64,000 bases of DNA from Opitutus sp. (GTDB lineage Bacteria; Verrucomicrobiota; Verrucomicrobiia; Opitutales; Opitutaceae). A program made the translations under genes and the position numbers. Of this stretch, positions 54,708 through 63,466 are shown one piece after another (position 1 is the stretch's first letter; every line of letters starts with the position of its first letter). The stretch lies in the NCBI GenBank assembly GCA_024707325.1, contig JANPZY010000004.1:434001-498000 (forward strand). Reading direction: 5' to 3'. Below the pieces are notes generated by a model that worked only from the letters and a program-made list of their open reading frames with translations, was not told the DNA's origin and searched no databases.

Positions 54708-56516
54708 CTACTCGAACAGCGGCACGATCTGCATGCCGGGAACGGTCACCAGACCTTTATCCGTGATGCGGATCTCCGGGATCACGGAGAGCGGGATCAA
54801 GTTGAAGCCCATGTAAGGCAGCGTGCAGCCGGCCTTGGTCCAGGCCTTCTTCAACGCCGTCGACTCCTTCGCGACTTCGGTCGCGCGCTTGTCGGACAAC
54901 AGACCCGCGATCGGCAGCGCCACGCTCGCGACGATCTTGCCGTTCTTCACCACGCAGACGCCGCCGCGCATCTTCTTCAGCTCCGCCAGCGCGACCTGCA
55001 TGTCGGCCTCGTTCGTGCCGGCAATGATGATGTTGTGCGCGTCGTGACCGACCGAGCTCGCGACGGCGCCCGCTTTCAGGCCGAAGTCCTTCAACAAACC
55101 GTGCGCCACCGCGCCGGATTTGCCGTGACGCTCCACGACAGTCACGAAGCACAGCTTGTGTTCCGCGAACAACGCGTCCCACGTCGCGCCGGGCTTGGGA
55201 TCGAGCTGCACCTTATCGTGAAAAAGAATGATGCCCGGTAGGGCCGTGCGAATCACGTTGGCCGTCACGGGCTTCTTCGGCAGCTCAGGCGTGAGCCTCA
55301 CCTTCCGCGGCAGCTTCACCGTTTGGTAGGCCGCGCGCGGATATTTGTAGCGCTTGCTGAGCGCGCGATCGAGGAGCGGTGTGACCTTCTTGTTCTCGAC
55401 GACGAGCTGGCCGCCGAACCAGGTGTTCTGCACTTCGAGTTGATCGTTGAGCAACACGATGTCCGCCCGGCGCGAGTGGCCGAGGCCACCGATCTCGCCA
55501 TCCATTGCGTAACGCGTCGCGCCGTGCAGCGAGCCCATGCTCCACGCGGTCACCGGCGGCAGGCCGGCCTTCACCGCTTCGCGCGTCACCCAGTCCATGC
55601 CAAAGAGGAAAAGATCGTCGGCGTCGCGGTCGTCGGTGCACACGCACACGCGCTTCGGATTCGCGCCGAGTTCGGTCACCGCCTTGATCGCGAGCGGCAG
55701 CGAGTGCCACGGCGTGGTCGGAGGACCGCCGCGGAGGAAGATCCAAATACCCGCCTCGAGAAAGTCGTTCGCGATCTCGCGATCGATCGATTCGTGCGTG
55801 TCGGTGATGCCGCTCGCCGCGCCGGCGGCGACAAACTCGCGACCGTAAATGTGACCGCACACGGGACGTCCGCGCTTCAACGCTTCCGCGAGAATCGCGT
55901 GACTGCGTTCGTCACCCATCGCGACTTGGACGAAGTCCATCTTCTCGCCGAGCGCGACGGCTTCGGGCCATTTATCGAAGAGTTTGCCGATCTTCTTCGG
56001 CGTGAGATCGCCGCCCGCGGTTTCGAACTTCGGTGTCGTTGCCGGCACGGTGCTGGGCACGGTCAGGAAGATCGAAAGCGGCGCCTGGCGCGCGTCCTCG
56101 AGCATCCACTCGATGCCGACCGCGTCGCACACGTTGCCGATTTCATGACTGTCGCAAAAAATCGTGGTCGTGCCGTTGAGCAGCGCGCCCTCGGCATACG
56201 CACACGCCGTCATCATCGAGCTCTCGATGTGGATGTGCGGATCGACGAGACCCGGCGCGAGAATGCCGCCGCGGGCGTCGTAAAACGCAGGCTTTTTGCC
56301 CGCGAGTTTGAGCGACTTCGCCGTGCCGGCGGGTTTCACCGCGGCAATGCGGCCGCCTTTGATCCAGATTTCACGGTCGTCGTGTATCCGCTCCGTGTAG
56401 GTTGAAAGCACGCGGGCACCGGTGATCACCAGGTCGGCGTATTCACGCCCCATGGCCACCGCGGCCAGCGTGCGCGTCATCGTGTGCAGGGGAGCCACCG
56501 AGTATCGCGTCAGCAT
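54708..56516 (-). CDS. ade: Adenine deaminase
   Basis: Converts adenine to hypoxanthine and ammonia in the cytoplasm. 602 residues, normal for bacterial Ade. Signatures: [40 protein letters not shown] (HxH metal ligands and ESSM), [43 protein letters not shown]-block, [14 protein letters not shown] and the C-terminal [20 protein letters not shown] and [20 protein letters not shown]. An in-frame ATG at 56480 is an alternative start. Divergent from the secreted adenosine deaminase over 79 bp. Confidence 0.94.
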   Translation of the reverse strand: MLTRYSVAPLHTMTRTLAAVAMGREYADLVITGARVLSTYTERIHDDREIWIKGGRIAAVKPAGTAKSLKLAGKKPAFYDARGGILAPGLVDPHIHIESSMMTACAYAEGALLNGTTTIFCDSHEIGNVCDAVGIEWMLEDARQAPLSIFLTVPSTVPATTPKFETAGGDLTPKKIGKLFDKWPEAVALGEKMDFVQVAMGDERSHAILAEALKRGRPVCGHIYGREFVAAGAASGITDTHESIDREIANDFLEAGIWIFLRGGPPTTPWHSLPLAIKAVTELGANPKRVCVCTDDRDADDLFLFGMDWVTREAVKAGLPPVTAWSMGSLHGATRYAMDGEIGGLGHSRRADIVLLNDQLEVQNTWFGGQLVVENKKVTPLLDRALSKRYKYPRAAYQTVKLPRKVRLTPELPKKPVTANVIRTALPGIILFHDKVQLDPKPGATWDALFAEHKLCFVTVVERHGKSGAVAHGLLKDFGLKAGAVASSVGHDAHNIIIAGTNEADMQVALAELKKMRGGVCVVKNGKIVASVALPIAGLLSDKRATEVAKESTALKKAWTKAGCTLPYMGFNLIPLSVIPEIRITDKGLVTVPGMQIVPLFE

Positions 56517-56595
56517 GCGGCGGACGGTAGCAATCGGTGGGCCAGCGGCGATTCATTTTAGCTGGCGCGCGGCGCGCAGGTTGCTGTGGTGCGGC

Positions 56596-58017
56596 ATGCA
56601 CCTGCGTCTCCTCTCGCTTCTTGTCGTGTGTGTTGCATCTGCGTTTGCGGGCGATTTCTCGCAACGTTTCGAAGAACTCAAATCCCACGCCACACCCGCC
56701 CAACTTTACGCCCTGCTCTACGATCTGCCGAAAGGCGGCGATCTCCACAATCATTCCGGCGGCTCCGAGCTGCCCGAATGGCGTTTCGCGATCATGACGG
56801 ATCCGAAGCGCAACGGCGGCGATACGTTCTACACGCGTGTGCGCTTCTCCTCCCCGGCTGACGCGATCGACCCGCGTCAGCGCTACCGCACGATCCGGCG
56901 GCACCACTACGAACTGCTCTCGCCCGAGGTGCAGAAGGAATACGTCCGGCTCGAAGACCTCACCAAAGCCGAACGCGCGGGCTGGTTCGCCGCCATGAAA
57001 CTCGACGTCTCGGGCGAAGGCCGCGACGAGTTCTTCTCCGTCATCTGGCCGCGCCTCGGCCCCGCGTTCTCCAATCTCCACGTCGCCACCGAGCTGTTGG
57101 TGGAAAACCTCAAAGCCTTCGGCGCCGAAGGGCTCCTTTATCTCGAAACGCAATTCGGCGTGCACGGCGTCACCGACAACGACGGTCAGATGATCCCCAT
57201 CGATCGCGCCGTCGATTTCGTGAAACAGCGCCTCGCGCAACCCGACGTCGTTGCGACGGGCATGACCGTGCGTTTTCAGAAAACCATCCTGCGCTTCGCC
57301 CCCAACGCCGAGCAGAGCCTCATCGAGAACTACCAGTTCGTGCACAACAACCGCGACCTCTGGGTCGGCATCAACATGGCCGGCATCGAGGAAAACGGCT
57401 TCGGTTATCCCGCACGTTTCCTCGCCACCTATCGCCAGCTTCGCGCGAAGTATCCCACGCTCCCGCTCTCGATTCACGGTGGCGAGATGGACGGCAACGA
57501 CTCGCACATCCGCGACACGCTGCTTCTCGGCGCCACGCGCATCGGCCACGGCGTCAATCTGCTGAAAGATCCCGACACACTGCTCCTCCTCCAGCACAGC
57601 CAACGCACGCTCGTCGAAGTGAATCTCATCTCGAATCGACTTCTTGAATACACGCCCGACCTCACGCAGCACCCGTTCCCCGAGTTCCTGCGCACCGGCG
57701 TGCCCGTGTGCCTCAACACCGACGACCGCGGCATGTGGGATTCCAACATGACCGACGAATACTACACGGCCGTCACCACGTTTAATCTCTCGTGGGACGA
57801 AATCGTGCAACTCGGCCGCAACTCTCTCACCTATTCGTTCGCGCCGCCCGCCGTGAAAACCAAACTGCTCGCGGACTACGACGCGCGCATCAAAGCGTTC
57901 GAGGAAAAATACGGCGCCGAGGACGTTCCGCTCTCCGCCGCCCTCGGCCAGCTCACGCGCCTGGAACCCGTCGCCTACGGCTACGCCAAGCGCACGTGGG
58001 GCCTGAGCTTCGACTAA
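56596..58017 (+). CDS. Secreted adenosine deaminase-family protein (ADGF-like)
   Basis: 473 residues from the ATG at 56596, with a signal peptide (MHLRLLSLLVVCVASAFAGD). Longer than cytosolic ADA (~330). Zinc and catalytic motifs: GGDLHNHSGGSEL (HxH), LSIHGGEMDGNDSH (HGxE), GATRIGHGVNLLKDP (His) and VCLNTDDRGMWDSN (Asp-Asp). The layout resembles the ADGF/CECR1 extracellular adenosine deaminases. Predicted to turn adenosine into inosine in the periplasm, upstream of the secreted nucleosidases. A strong terminator follows 27 bp after the stop. Confidence 0.92.
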   Translation: MHLRLLSLLVVCVASAFAGDFSQRFEELKSHATPAQLYALLYDLPKGGDLHNHSGGSELPEWRFAIMTDPKRNGGDTFYTRVRFSSPADAIDPRQRYRTIRRHHYELLSPEVQKEYVRLEDLTKAERAGWFAAMKLDVSGEGRDEFFSVIWPRLGPAFSNLHVATELLVENLKAFGAEGLLYLETQFGVHGVTDNDGQMIPIDRAVDFVKQRLAQPDVVATGMTVRFQKTILRFAPNAEQSLIENYQFVHNNRDLWVGINMAGIEENGFGYPARFLATYRQLRAKYPTLPLSIHGGEMDGNDSHIRDTLLLGATRIGHGVNLLKDPDTLLLLQHSQRTLVEVNLISNRLLEYTPDLTQHPFPEFLRTGVPVCLNTDDRGMWDSNMTDEYYTAVTTFNLSWDEIVQLGRNSLTYSFAPPAVKTKLLADYDARIKAFEEKYGAEDVPLSAALGQLTRLEPVAYGYAKRTWGLSFD

Positions 58018-58043
58018 TTCTCGCACCAAAATTGCCAGACCAA

Positions 58044-58069
58044 GCCCGCCGCTCCCGGCGGGCTTTTTT
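58044..58069 (+). terminator. Intrinsic terminator after the adenosine deaminase gene
   Basis: Arms GCCCGCCG (58044-58051) and CGGCGGGC (58056-58063), loop CTCC, then six Ts. Same stem as the terminator at 30837. Confidence 0.93.
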
Positions 58070-58120
58070 GTGTGCCACACTTCCCTGGAGCCGCGGCGCC
58101 GTCGCCGCGGCCACGCGCAC

Positions 58121-58406
58121 CACGTCTCGCTCACGTCCGGACCGTGCCCCGAGTTATTCCGCACTATGTCGCAACGACGTCCGCACTCGGGCTCGCCTCG
58201 ATCCGCATCGCGTCGCAACCCGAGCCGCACCTCTGGTCAACCCTGTCCGCACTTTTTCGCGACCATGTCCGCACCTTCGGTCGACCGTGTGCAGACCTTC
58301 GCGCGGCCGTGTCCGCACCGTCGGTCGACGGTGTGCGCACCATGTCTCGTCCACGTCCGCACCACGCCGCGACCGTGTGCGCACACCAGTTCCGTTCACG
58401 ACACGC
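58121..58406 (-). repeat. 11-bp periodic array G (26 units, longest copy)
   Basis: 26 consecutive 11-mers with no slippage, each a 3-bp spacer and an 8-bp core. Even units are GTCCGCAC or close (exact at 58179, 58245, 58267, 58311 and 58355; GTGCGCAC at 58333 and 58377). Odd units are of the type GTCGCAAC, TTCGCGAC, CGGTCGAC or GCCGCGAC. The composite period is therefore 22 bp. Orientation is reversed relative to arrays A, B, C and E. It fills most of the gap between the terminator at 58044 and the HTH gene. Confidence 0.88.
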
Positions 58407-58473
58407 ACGCTCGCTCCACCCCACACTGCGCCCCCCAATCCTCACTTTCCCGCTCGCGTTCATCCAATCACAC

Positions 58474-58490
58474 GTCAACCAATAGTTGAC
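58474..58490. promoter_or_regulatory. Candidate operator 1 abutting the HTH gene start
   Basis: Arms GTCAAC (58474-58479) and GTTGAC (58485-58490) with spacer CAATA, directly followed by the ATG at 58491. The arm-5-arm layout and the GTTGACATG half match the second palindrome at 58922-58952. The position suits autorepression. Confidence 0.65.
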
Positions 58491-58856
58491 ATGGCCAATC
58501 CCATTCACCCGAAACTCGAAATTCCCACGCAGATCGCCGAACTGATCATCTCGTCTGCGGCGGTCATCGCGAAGAACTCCACCAAGGCCGCTTTCCGACT
58601 CGGCTCCGGGAAGGCGTCTGGCGGTCGCACGCTGCGCCCGGGCAAGGAAACACCGCTTTGGAATGCGCTCCGCGCCGAACTCAAAACGGAACTCAAGGGT
58701 TACGGAAAACAGGTCAATCTGGCGCGACTTCTCGGTGTGCCGCGGCAGAGTATCCACGCTTTCATTACGCGAGGCGACCGCATGCCCGACGCCGAACGCA
58801 CACTCCAGCTCATCGCCTGGCTGGCCGCCGTCCGCAGCGGAAGTCACCCCGCCTGA
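58491..58856 (+). CDS. Small helix-turn-helix DNA-binding protein
   Basis: 121 residues, basic. The C-terminal third holds an HTH of the Cro/C1 kind: VNLARLLGVPRQSIHAFITR with recognition helix near PRQSIHAFI, followed by PDAERTLQLIAWLAAV. The N-terminal part (IAELIISSAAVIAKNSTKAA, GKETPLWNALRAELKTELKG) is helical with no known domain. The ATG is the first codon after a perfect palindrome (58474-58490), and a second palindrome of the same layout lies 66 bp after the stop. Probably a self-regulating repressor; its targets are unknown. Possibly a remnant of a mobile element. Confidence 0.75.
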   Translation: MANPIHPKLEIPTQIAELIISSAAVIAKNSTKAAFRLGSGKASGGRTLRPGKETPLWNALRAELKTELKGYGKQVNLARLLGVPRQSIHAFITRGDRMPDAERTLQLIAWLAAVRSGSHPA

Positions 58857-58921
58857 ACGAGGGCGGATTGATTGCTCCTCCGGTCACTCACGCCTGCTCC
58901 TCCTCCCGGAGTGAGCGTCAG

Positions 58922-58952
58922 ACAACATGTCTACTATTAGTTGACATGTTGT
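58922..58952. promoter_or_regulatory. Candidate operator 2 downstream of the HTH gene
   Basis: Arms ACAACATGTCTAC (58922-58934) and GTTGACATGTTGT (58940-58952), 12 of 13 pairs, with a 5-bp spacer TATTA. Core and spacing match the palindrome at 58474. There is no T-run, so it is not a classical terminator. It lies between the HTH gene and the convergent permease gene. Confidence 0.6.
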
Positions 58953-59008
58953 TTCCCTGCGCCGCGAGGGTTTTGGCGCGTGCGCGAGTGGCGGCGAAAA
59001 TGAGGGAC

Positions 59009-59860
59009 TTACACCGGCAGCGCGCCCGGGCGGCGCCGGCGTCCGGCGCGAAGTCCGTTCTTCGGCGCGAAGATCAGCGCGAGCACGAAGAGCAACGCTT
59101 GGAGCAGCACGATGCACGCGCCGGTGGACGCGTTGAGAAAGAAGCTCACGTAAACGCCCGCGAAACCGGAAAACACCGCCGAGATCGTCGCGATCACGAG
59201 CATCCGCTCGAAACGATCGGTAAGCAGCAGCCCGATGCAGCCGGGCGCGACGAGCATCGCGATCACGAGGATGATGCCGACCGCTTTGAGCGAGACGACG
59301 ATCGTCACCGCGAGCAGCGACAGCAGCAGGTAGTTAAGCACGGTGTTGTGCAAACCGACGGTGCGGGCGTGTCCGGGATCGAAGCAGAACAGTAGCAGAT
59401 CGCGGCGCAATCCGAGCACGATCGCGAGCGTGAGGCCCGCCACGATCAAAGTGTCGCGCAGATCGCCCTCGGCGAGACCGAGGATGTTACCGAAGAGGAT
59501 GTGATCGAGGTGCAGGTCGCTTTTCACCTTCGTGAACAACACGAGGCCAAACGCGAACATGCCGGTAAACACCACGCCCATCACCGTGTCTTCCTTCACG
59601 CGACTGTTGGCCTTGATGAAACCGGTGAGCACCGCGCACAGCAGCCCGGAGCAAAATGCGCCAATCGCGAGCGGCACGCCGACCACGTAGGCGATCACAA
59701 TGCCCGGCAGCACGGCGTGTGAAATCGCGTCGCCCATGAGCGACCAGCCTTTCAGCACGAGATAACACGAGAGCACCGCGCACACCGCGCCTACCGCGAC
59801 GGCGGCAATCATGGCCTCGACCATGAACGGAAACTGAAACGGCTCCAGCAGCGTGTTCAT
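59009..59860 (-). CDS. Metal ABC transporter permease 2 (ABC-3 family)
   Basis: 283 residues, about 8-9 TM helices. ABC-3 family signatures: [74 protein letters not shown] and GIILVIAMLVAPGCIGLLLT. Starts at an ATG (59860) that overlaps the previous gene by 4 bp. Two permease genes in a row match the SitC-SitD layout of Mn/Fe importers. Last gene of the operon; no clear terminator hairpin was seen between it and 58952. Confidence 0.92.
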   Translation of the reverse strand: MNTLLEPFQFPFMVEAMIAAVAVGAVCAVLSCYLVLKGWSLMGDAISHAVLPGIVIAYVVGVPLAIGAFCSGLLCAVLTGFIKANSRVKEDTVMGVVFTGMFAFGLVLFTKVKSDLHLDHILFGNILGLAEGDLRDTLIVAGLTLAIVLGLRRDLLLFCFDPGHARTVGLHNTVLNYLLLSLLAVTIVVSLKAVGIILVIAMLVAPGCIGLLLTDRFERMLVIATISAVFSGFAGVYVSFFLNASTGACIVLLQALLFVLALIFAPKNGLRAGRRRRPGALPV

Positions 59861-60729
59861 GGCGTGGCGAGCGAAGCCGCTGCGCGACGTTTCGCACGCG
59901 CGGCGAGCAGACCGTGTTTGGGACCGAAGACGAGCGCGACGATGAACAGCAGACTCTGCAGCGTCACGATGCAGCCGCCTGTCGAGCCGTCGAAAAAGTA
60001 GCTCGCATACGCGCCGACGAGCGAGGTGCCCAAGCCCATGCCCACCGCAATCGCGATCATCCGGCCGAAACGATCCGTCAGCAGATACGCCGTCGCGCCC
60101 GGCGTCACGAGCATCGCCACCACGAGCGCTGCGCCGACGGTTTGAAGCGATGCCACCGCAGTCGCCGAAAGCAGCGCAAGCAGCGTGAGGTGGAGCAGCG
60201 TCGTGTTGAGCCCGAGTGCACGAGCCTGGTTGGCGTCGAAGCAAAAGAGCATGAGATCGCGCCAGCGCAGACCGAGCACGCCGACCGTGATCGCCGAGAT
60301 GATCAGCATCTGACGCACGTCGGCGTCTGAGATGCCGAGAATGTTGCCGAACACGATCGATCGCAGATCCACTTCGCTCGGGAAAAGCGATATCAGCAGC
60401 ACGCCGAGCGCGAAGAAGGCCGTAAAAACGACTCCGATCACCGCGTCTTCACGAAGCTTGGTCTTTCGTTTGACGAAACCCATGCCGGCCGAAGCGAGCA
60501 CACCAGTCGCAAACGCGCCGACGGCGAACGGCCAGCCGATGTAATACGCCACGGCAACACCGGGCACGACGGCGTGCGAGATCGCATCGCCCATCAGCGA
60601 CCAGCCTTTGAGCGTCACGAAACACGAGAGAAACGCACACACCGCGCCCACCACTCCGCTCACCAGAATGGCTTTGAGCATGTAGTCGTAGCTCAGCGGC
60701 AGCGCCAGCGTGTGGAGCAAATCCGTCAC
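59857..60729 (-). CDS. Metal ABC transporter permease 1 (ABC-3 family)
   Basis: 290 residues, a paralogue of the next gene. Motifs: [96 protein letters not shown]. It overlaps the ATPase gene by 4 bp and the second permease by 4 bp. It is expected to form the transmembrane heterodimer with permease 2. Confidence 0.92.
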   Translation of the reverse strand: MTDLLHTLALPLSYDYMLKAILVSGVVGAVCAFLSCFVTLKGWSLMGDAISHAVVPGVAVAYYIGWPFAVGAFATGVLASAGMGFVKRKTKLREDAVIGVVFTAFFALGVLLISLFPSEVDLRSIVFGNILGISDADVRQMLIISAITVGVLGLRWRDLMLFCFDANQARALGLNTTLLHLTLLALLSATAVASLQTVGAALVVAMLVTPGATAYLLTDRFGRMIAIAVGMGLGTSLVGAYASYFFDGSTGGCIVTLQSLLFIVALVFGPKHGLLAARAKRRAAASLATP

Positions 60730-61655
60730 TCGTCCTCCTCGCCTTCCGCGCGCTCTTTCACGACGTCTTCGCGTCCGCGGCGCTCGCTGTATTCCACGTG
60801 TCCGCCTTTTCCGAAGACAAGCGGACGTTCGTCGTCGGTCAGCAGCGTGACCGCGCGCGCATCGTGCTTTTGCACGGTCGAATCGCCGAAGCGGAAATGG
60901 CGCAGCACGCCGCCGAACGTGTTGAGAAGGTTTTCCTCGGTATAAACATCCGTCGTCGCTCCGGCCGCCATCACCGTGCGTTTGATGAGCACGACGTGGT
61001 CGCAGTATTCCGGCACCGAACCGAGATTGTGCGTCGAAACGAGCATGATGCGGCCCTCGCCGCGGAGTTCGCGAAGCAATGCGATGATCGCGAGTTCGGT
61101 GTTCACATCGACGCCGGTGAACGGCTCATCGAGCAGGATCACGCGCCCCTGTTGCGCGAGCGCACGCGCAAGAAAGACGCGCTTTTTTTGCCCACCTGAA
61201 AGTTCGCCGATCTGGCGGTCGCGATAATCCCACATGTCGACCCGGCGCAGACTTTCCTCGACGAGCCTCCGATCCTCCGCGCGCGGAATGCGGAGAAAGT
61301 TCATGTGGCCGTAGCGGCCCATCATCACGACGTCCCTCACGCTCACCGGAAAACTCCAGTCGACCTCCTCCGCCTGCGGCACGTAGGCGACGAGATTGGC
61401 CTTGAGCGCGTCGCGCACGGTGCGGCCGGCGATGCGCACGCGACCGGTCACCGGACGCACGAGGCCCATGATGGCTTTGAACAAGGTGGACTTGCCGCTG
61501 CCGTTGACGCCGACGAGCGCGCAGATCGTGCCCGCGTGGAGCGCAAAGGACGCGTCCTGCAATCCGGTGTGACCGTTCGGATAACTCACGGTGACGTTCT
61601 CGACACGCAGATCGAGTTCGTTGCCGGTGACGGAAGTGGTGGACGACGGGTTCAT
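60726..61655 (-). CDS. Metal ABC transporter ATP-binding protein
   Basis: 309 residues. Walker [19 protein letters not shown]-loop [20 protein letters not shown], signature [20 protein letters not shown], Walker [14 protein letters not shown] and H-loop [11 protein letters not shown]. The [11 protein letters not shown] block is typical of Mn/Zn/Fe importers. A charged C-terminal tail (residues ~245-309, ending [10 protein letters not shown]) is longer than in most homologues. It overlaps both neighbours by 4 bp. Confidence 0.94.
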   Translation of the reverse strand: MNPSSTTSVTGNELDLRVENVTVSYPNGHTGLQDASFALHAGTICALVGVNGSGKSTLFKAIMGLVRPVTGRVRIAGRTVRDALKANLVAYVPQAEEVDWSFPVSVRDVVMMGRYGHMNFLRIPRAEDRRLVEESLRRVDMWDYRDRQIGELSGGQKKRVFLARALAQQGRVILLDEPFTGVDVNTELAIIALLRELRGEGRIMLVSTHNLGSVPEYCDHVVLIKRTVMAAGATTDVYTEENLLNTFGGVLRHFRFGDSTVQKHDARAVTLLTDDERPLVFGKGGHVEYSERRGREDVVKERAEGEEDE

Positions 61656-62551
61656 CGCTCGAGGAATCCTTTCACGATCGTGGCCGCGTTATACTCCATG
61701 AGTTTCAGGTAAGTCGGCGCCGCCCCTTTCGGTCCGGTGAGCGAGTCCACGTAGAGCACGCCGCCGTAGCGCGCGCCGGTTTCCTTCGCGACCTGTCGCG
61801 CGGGCTTGTCGCTCACCGTGCTCTCGCTGAAGACGACCGGTATCCGATTTCTGCGGACACCATCGATGACTTTTTGCACCTGCTGAGGCGTGCCTTGCTG
61901 ATCCGCGTTCACGGCCCACAGGAACAGCTGCTTCATGCCAAAGTTCTCCGCGAGATAAGGAAACGCGCCCTCGCTCGTCACCAGCCAGCGCTGCTCTTCG
62001 GGAATGCGCTCGAGCTGCGCGCGAACGTCACGCTCCAACTCGGCGAATTTCGCGGAGTAGTTTTTGGCGTTTTCGTTGTAGATCGCCTCGTTGGCCGGAT
62101 CGATCTGCACGAGCGCGCGGCGGATGTTCTCGACGTAGATGAGCGCATTTCGCGGGGACATCCACGCGTGAGGATTCGGTTTGCCCGTGTAAGGGCCTTC
62201 CTCGATGCCGATCGGCTCGACGCCTTCGCTGAGCACCACGCTCGGCACATCTTTCAGATTGCGAAAGAAACGCTCGAACCAGCGTTCAAGATTGAGGCCA
62301 TTCCACAAGACGAGGTCCGCGCGCTGCGCCTTCACGATGTCCTGCGGCGTCGGCTCGTAGCCGTGGATCTCGGCGCCGGGCTTCGTGATCGAATCCACGA
62401 TCGCCGCGTCGCCCGCGACATTCTGGGCCATGTCCTGGATAATCGTGAAGGTGGTCACGATGCGTTTCTTCGTCGCCGCTCCAAGCGGCAGCACGCACGA
62501 CAACGTGAAGCCGCAGAGGATGACGATGCGCTTGAGTCCGGTCTTTTTCAT
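61652..62551 (-). CDS. Metal ABC transporter substrate-binding protein, manganese type
   Basis: 299 residues from the ATG at 62551 with a signal peptide ([20 protein letters not shown]). Cluster A-I fold. Predicted metal ligands are His63 ([10 protein letters not shown]), His128 ([10 protein letters not shown]), Glu194 ([11 protein letters not shown]) and Asp269 (LYVDSLTG). Glu at the third site and the lack of a His-rich loop are features of PsaA/SitA/MntC (Mn or Fe) rather than ZnuA. A GGTGA Shine-Dalgarno precedes the start. It follows the outer-membrane protein gene after 4 bp. Confidence 0.9.
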   Translation of the reverse strand: MKKTGLKRIVILCGFTLSCVLPLGAATKKRIVTTFTIIQDMAQNVAGDAAIVDSITKPGAEIHGYEPTPQDIVKAQRADLVLWNGLNLERWFERFFRNLKDVPSVVLSEGVEPIGIEEGPYTGKPNPHAWMSPRNALIYVENIRRALVQIDPANEAIYNENAKNYSAKFAELERDVRAQLERIPEEQRWLVTSEGAFPYLAENFGMKQLFLWAVNADQQGTPQQVQKVIDGVRRNRIPVVFSESTVSDKPARQVAKETGARYGGVLYVDSLTGPKGAAPTYLKLMEYNAATIVKGFLER

Positions 62552-62555
62552 AAAT

Positions 62556-63380
62556 TCACCAACGGCGCGCCACTCCCGCGAAAGCCGTGATATCCGTGGC
62601 CGCGTGCGAGAGTCCGCGGTAAACGCCGACATCGAACTGCAGGTTCTCGTTCGCGCGAAACGTGAGTCCCGCGTCGGCCGTCGCCACATGCGGTCCGTCG
62701 CCGGTCGCGGAGGTCAGCTCGAGAAAGACGCCCAGTCGATCCGTCAGATCGCGGCCCGCCGTGATCGTGTTGATCCACACGGCGCGATGCCGGCCCGCGT
62801 CGCTGTAAACAATCCCGACGCCGGTCATTGCCGCGCCCTCCCAGCCCGCGCCGAGAGAAAAGGACAGCGGGAGGAGAAGCGCGCCTTCCCATTCGCGATT
62901 GCTCACCGCCCGCGCGCCGATCGGGAGCTTGAGGTCCGCCACCAGACCGAGCGCGAGATCACCGCCGTCGTTGCCGAAGAAATTCCACTTCGCGCGCAGC
63001 ACCGGATCGGCCACGCCTTCGCTTCGCTCACGAGGGCCGCCTGCGGCTTTCTCCTCCACTAGGTGAAACGGCCTGAGGAACACGCCCAGCTCGAAGTCGC
63101 GCGCCACGCCAAAGCGCAGGTTGAAGGGCGCGACCTCCCACTCCTTCGTTTTGTCGCCGCTTTCGCGGTCGCGGGAGAAGTTGGCAAAATCCAACTCCAA
63201 CTGCACGTGCCCGGCATCGACGGTAAACGGACTCTCCGTCGCGTCCGGACGATCGGTGCTCATCGGCCGCAGCGTCCTGGTGTCAGGCTGCGCTGCCACT
63301 CCTGTCGTCGCGAGCAACGCAACGAGGCCAAGCCAAGAGGCTCTCGTGGTTTTCTGCGACCGCCTGCGAATCGACAACAT
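62556..63380 (-). CDS. Outer-membrane transporter-like protein heading the metal operon
   Basis: 274 residues from the ATG at 63380 (TTG at 63392 possible), with a signal peptide (RASWLGLVALLATTGVAA). The mature start MSTDRPDATESPFTVDAGHV and the antiparallel strands (VQLELDFANF, LRFGVARDFELGVFL, ALGLVADLKLPIGARA, FDVGVYRGLSHAATDITAF) match the MetA-pathway transporter family of outer-membrane barrels (PF13557-like). It is the first gene after the palindromic operator and is 4 bp from the substrate-binding protein, so it is coregulated with the importer. Probable role: a metal-regulated outer-membrane channel; inference. Confidence 0.82.
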   Translation of the reverse strand: MLSIRRRSQKTTRASWLGLVALLATTGVAAQPDTRTLRPMSTDRPDATESPFTVDAGHVQLELDFANFSRDRESGDKTKEWEVAPFNLRFGVARDFELGVFLRPFHLVEEKAAGGPRERSEGVADPVLRAKWNFFGNDGGDLALGLVADLKLPIGARAVSNREWEGALLLPLSFSLGAGWEGAAMTGVGIVYSDAGRHRAVWINTITAGRDLTDRLGVFLELTSATGDGPHVATADAGLTFRANENLQFDVGVYRGLSHAATDITAFAGVARRW

Positions 63381-63399
63381 ATCGCCAAGCAAAAGAGTC

Positions 63400-63419
63400 T
63401 ATTTTGATTCGTCAAAATA
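63400..63419. promoter_or_regulatory. Candidate MntR/DtxR operator
   Basis: Perfect 8-bp arms TATTTTGA (63400-63407) and TCAAAATA (63412-63419) with loop TTCG, in an otherwise GC-rich genome. It lies 20 bp before the first gene of the metal operon and 47 bp before the divergent mntR-like gene. Size, symmetry and AT-richness resemble DtxR/MntR boxes. A second small inverted repeat (ACCGCCA/TGGCGGT, 63438-63463) ends just before the mntR-like ATG. Confidence 0.75.
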
Positions 63420-63466
63420 AATCCTTGGTTGCCTCAAACCGCCAACCATCTATCGCTGGCGGTGCC

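Noticed and set aside
56443..58230. Minus-strand frame (595 codons) antisense to adenosine deaminase and running into array G
   Set aside because: No protein features; it runs through non-coding repeats and opposes a gene with complete catalytic motifs.
58121..58406. CRISPR array
   Set aside because: The units are 11 bp with 3-bp spacers, there are no long conserved repeats or unique 30-bp spacers, and no cas genes occur.
58121..58406. Repeat-coded protein across array G (open frames exist in several phases)
   Set aside because: An 11-bp period shifts frame each unit, stops are rare only because of GC content, and the other six arrays are not open in any common frame.
59009..62551. ZnuABC zinc importer
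   Set aside because: The binding protein has Glu at the third ligand site and no His-rich loop, there are two permeases, and the regulator is MntR/DtxR-like, not Zur.
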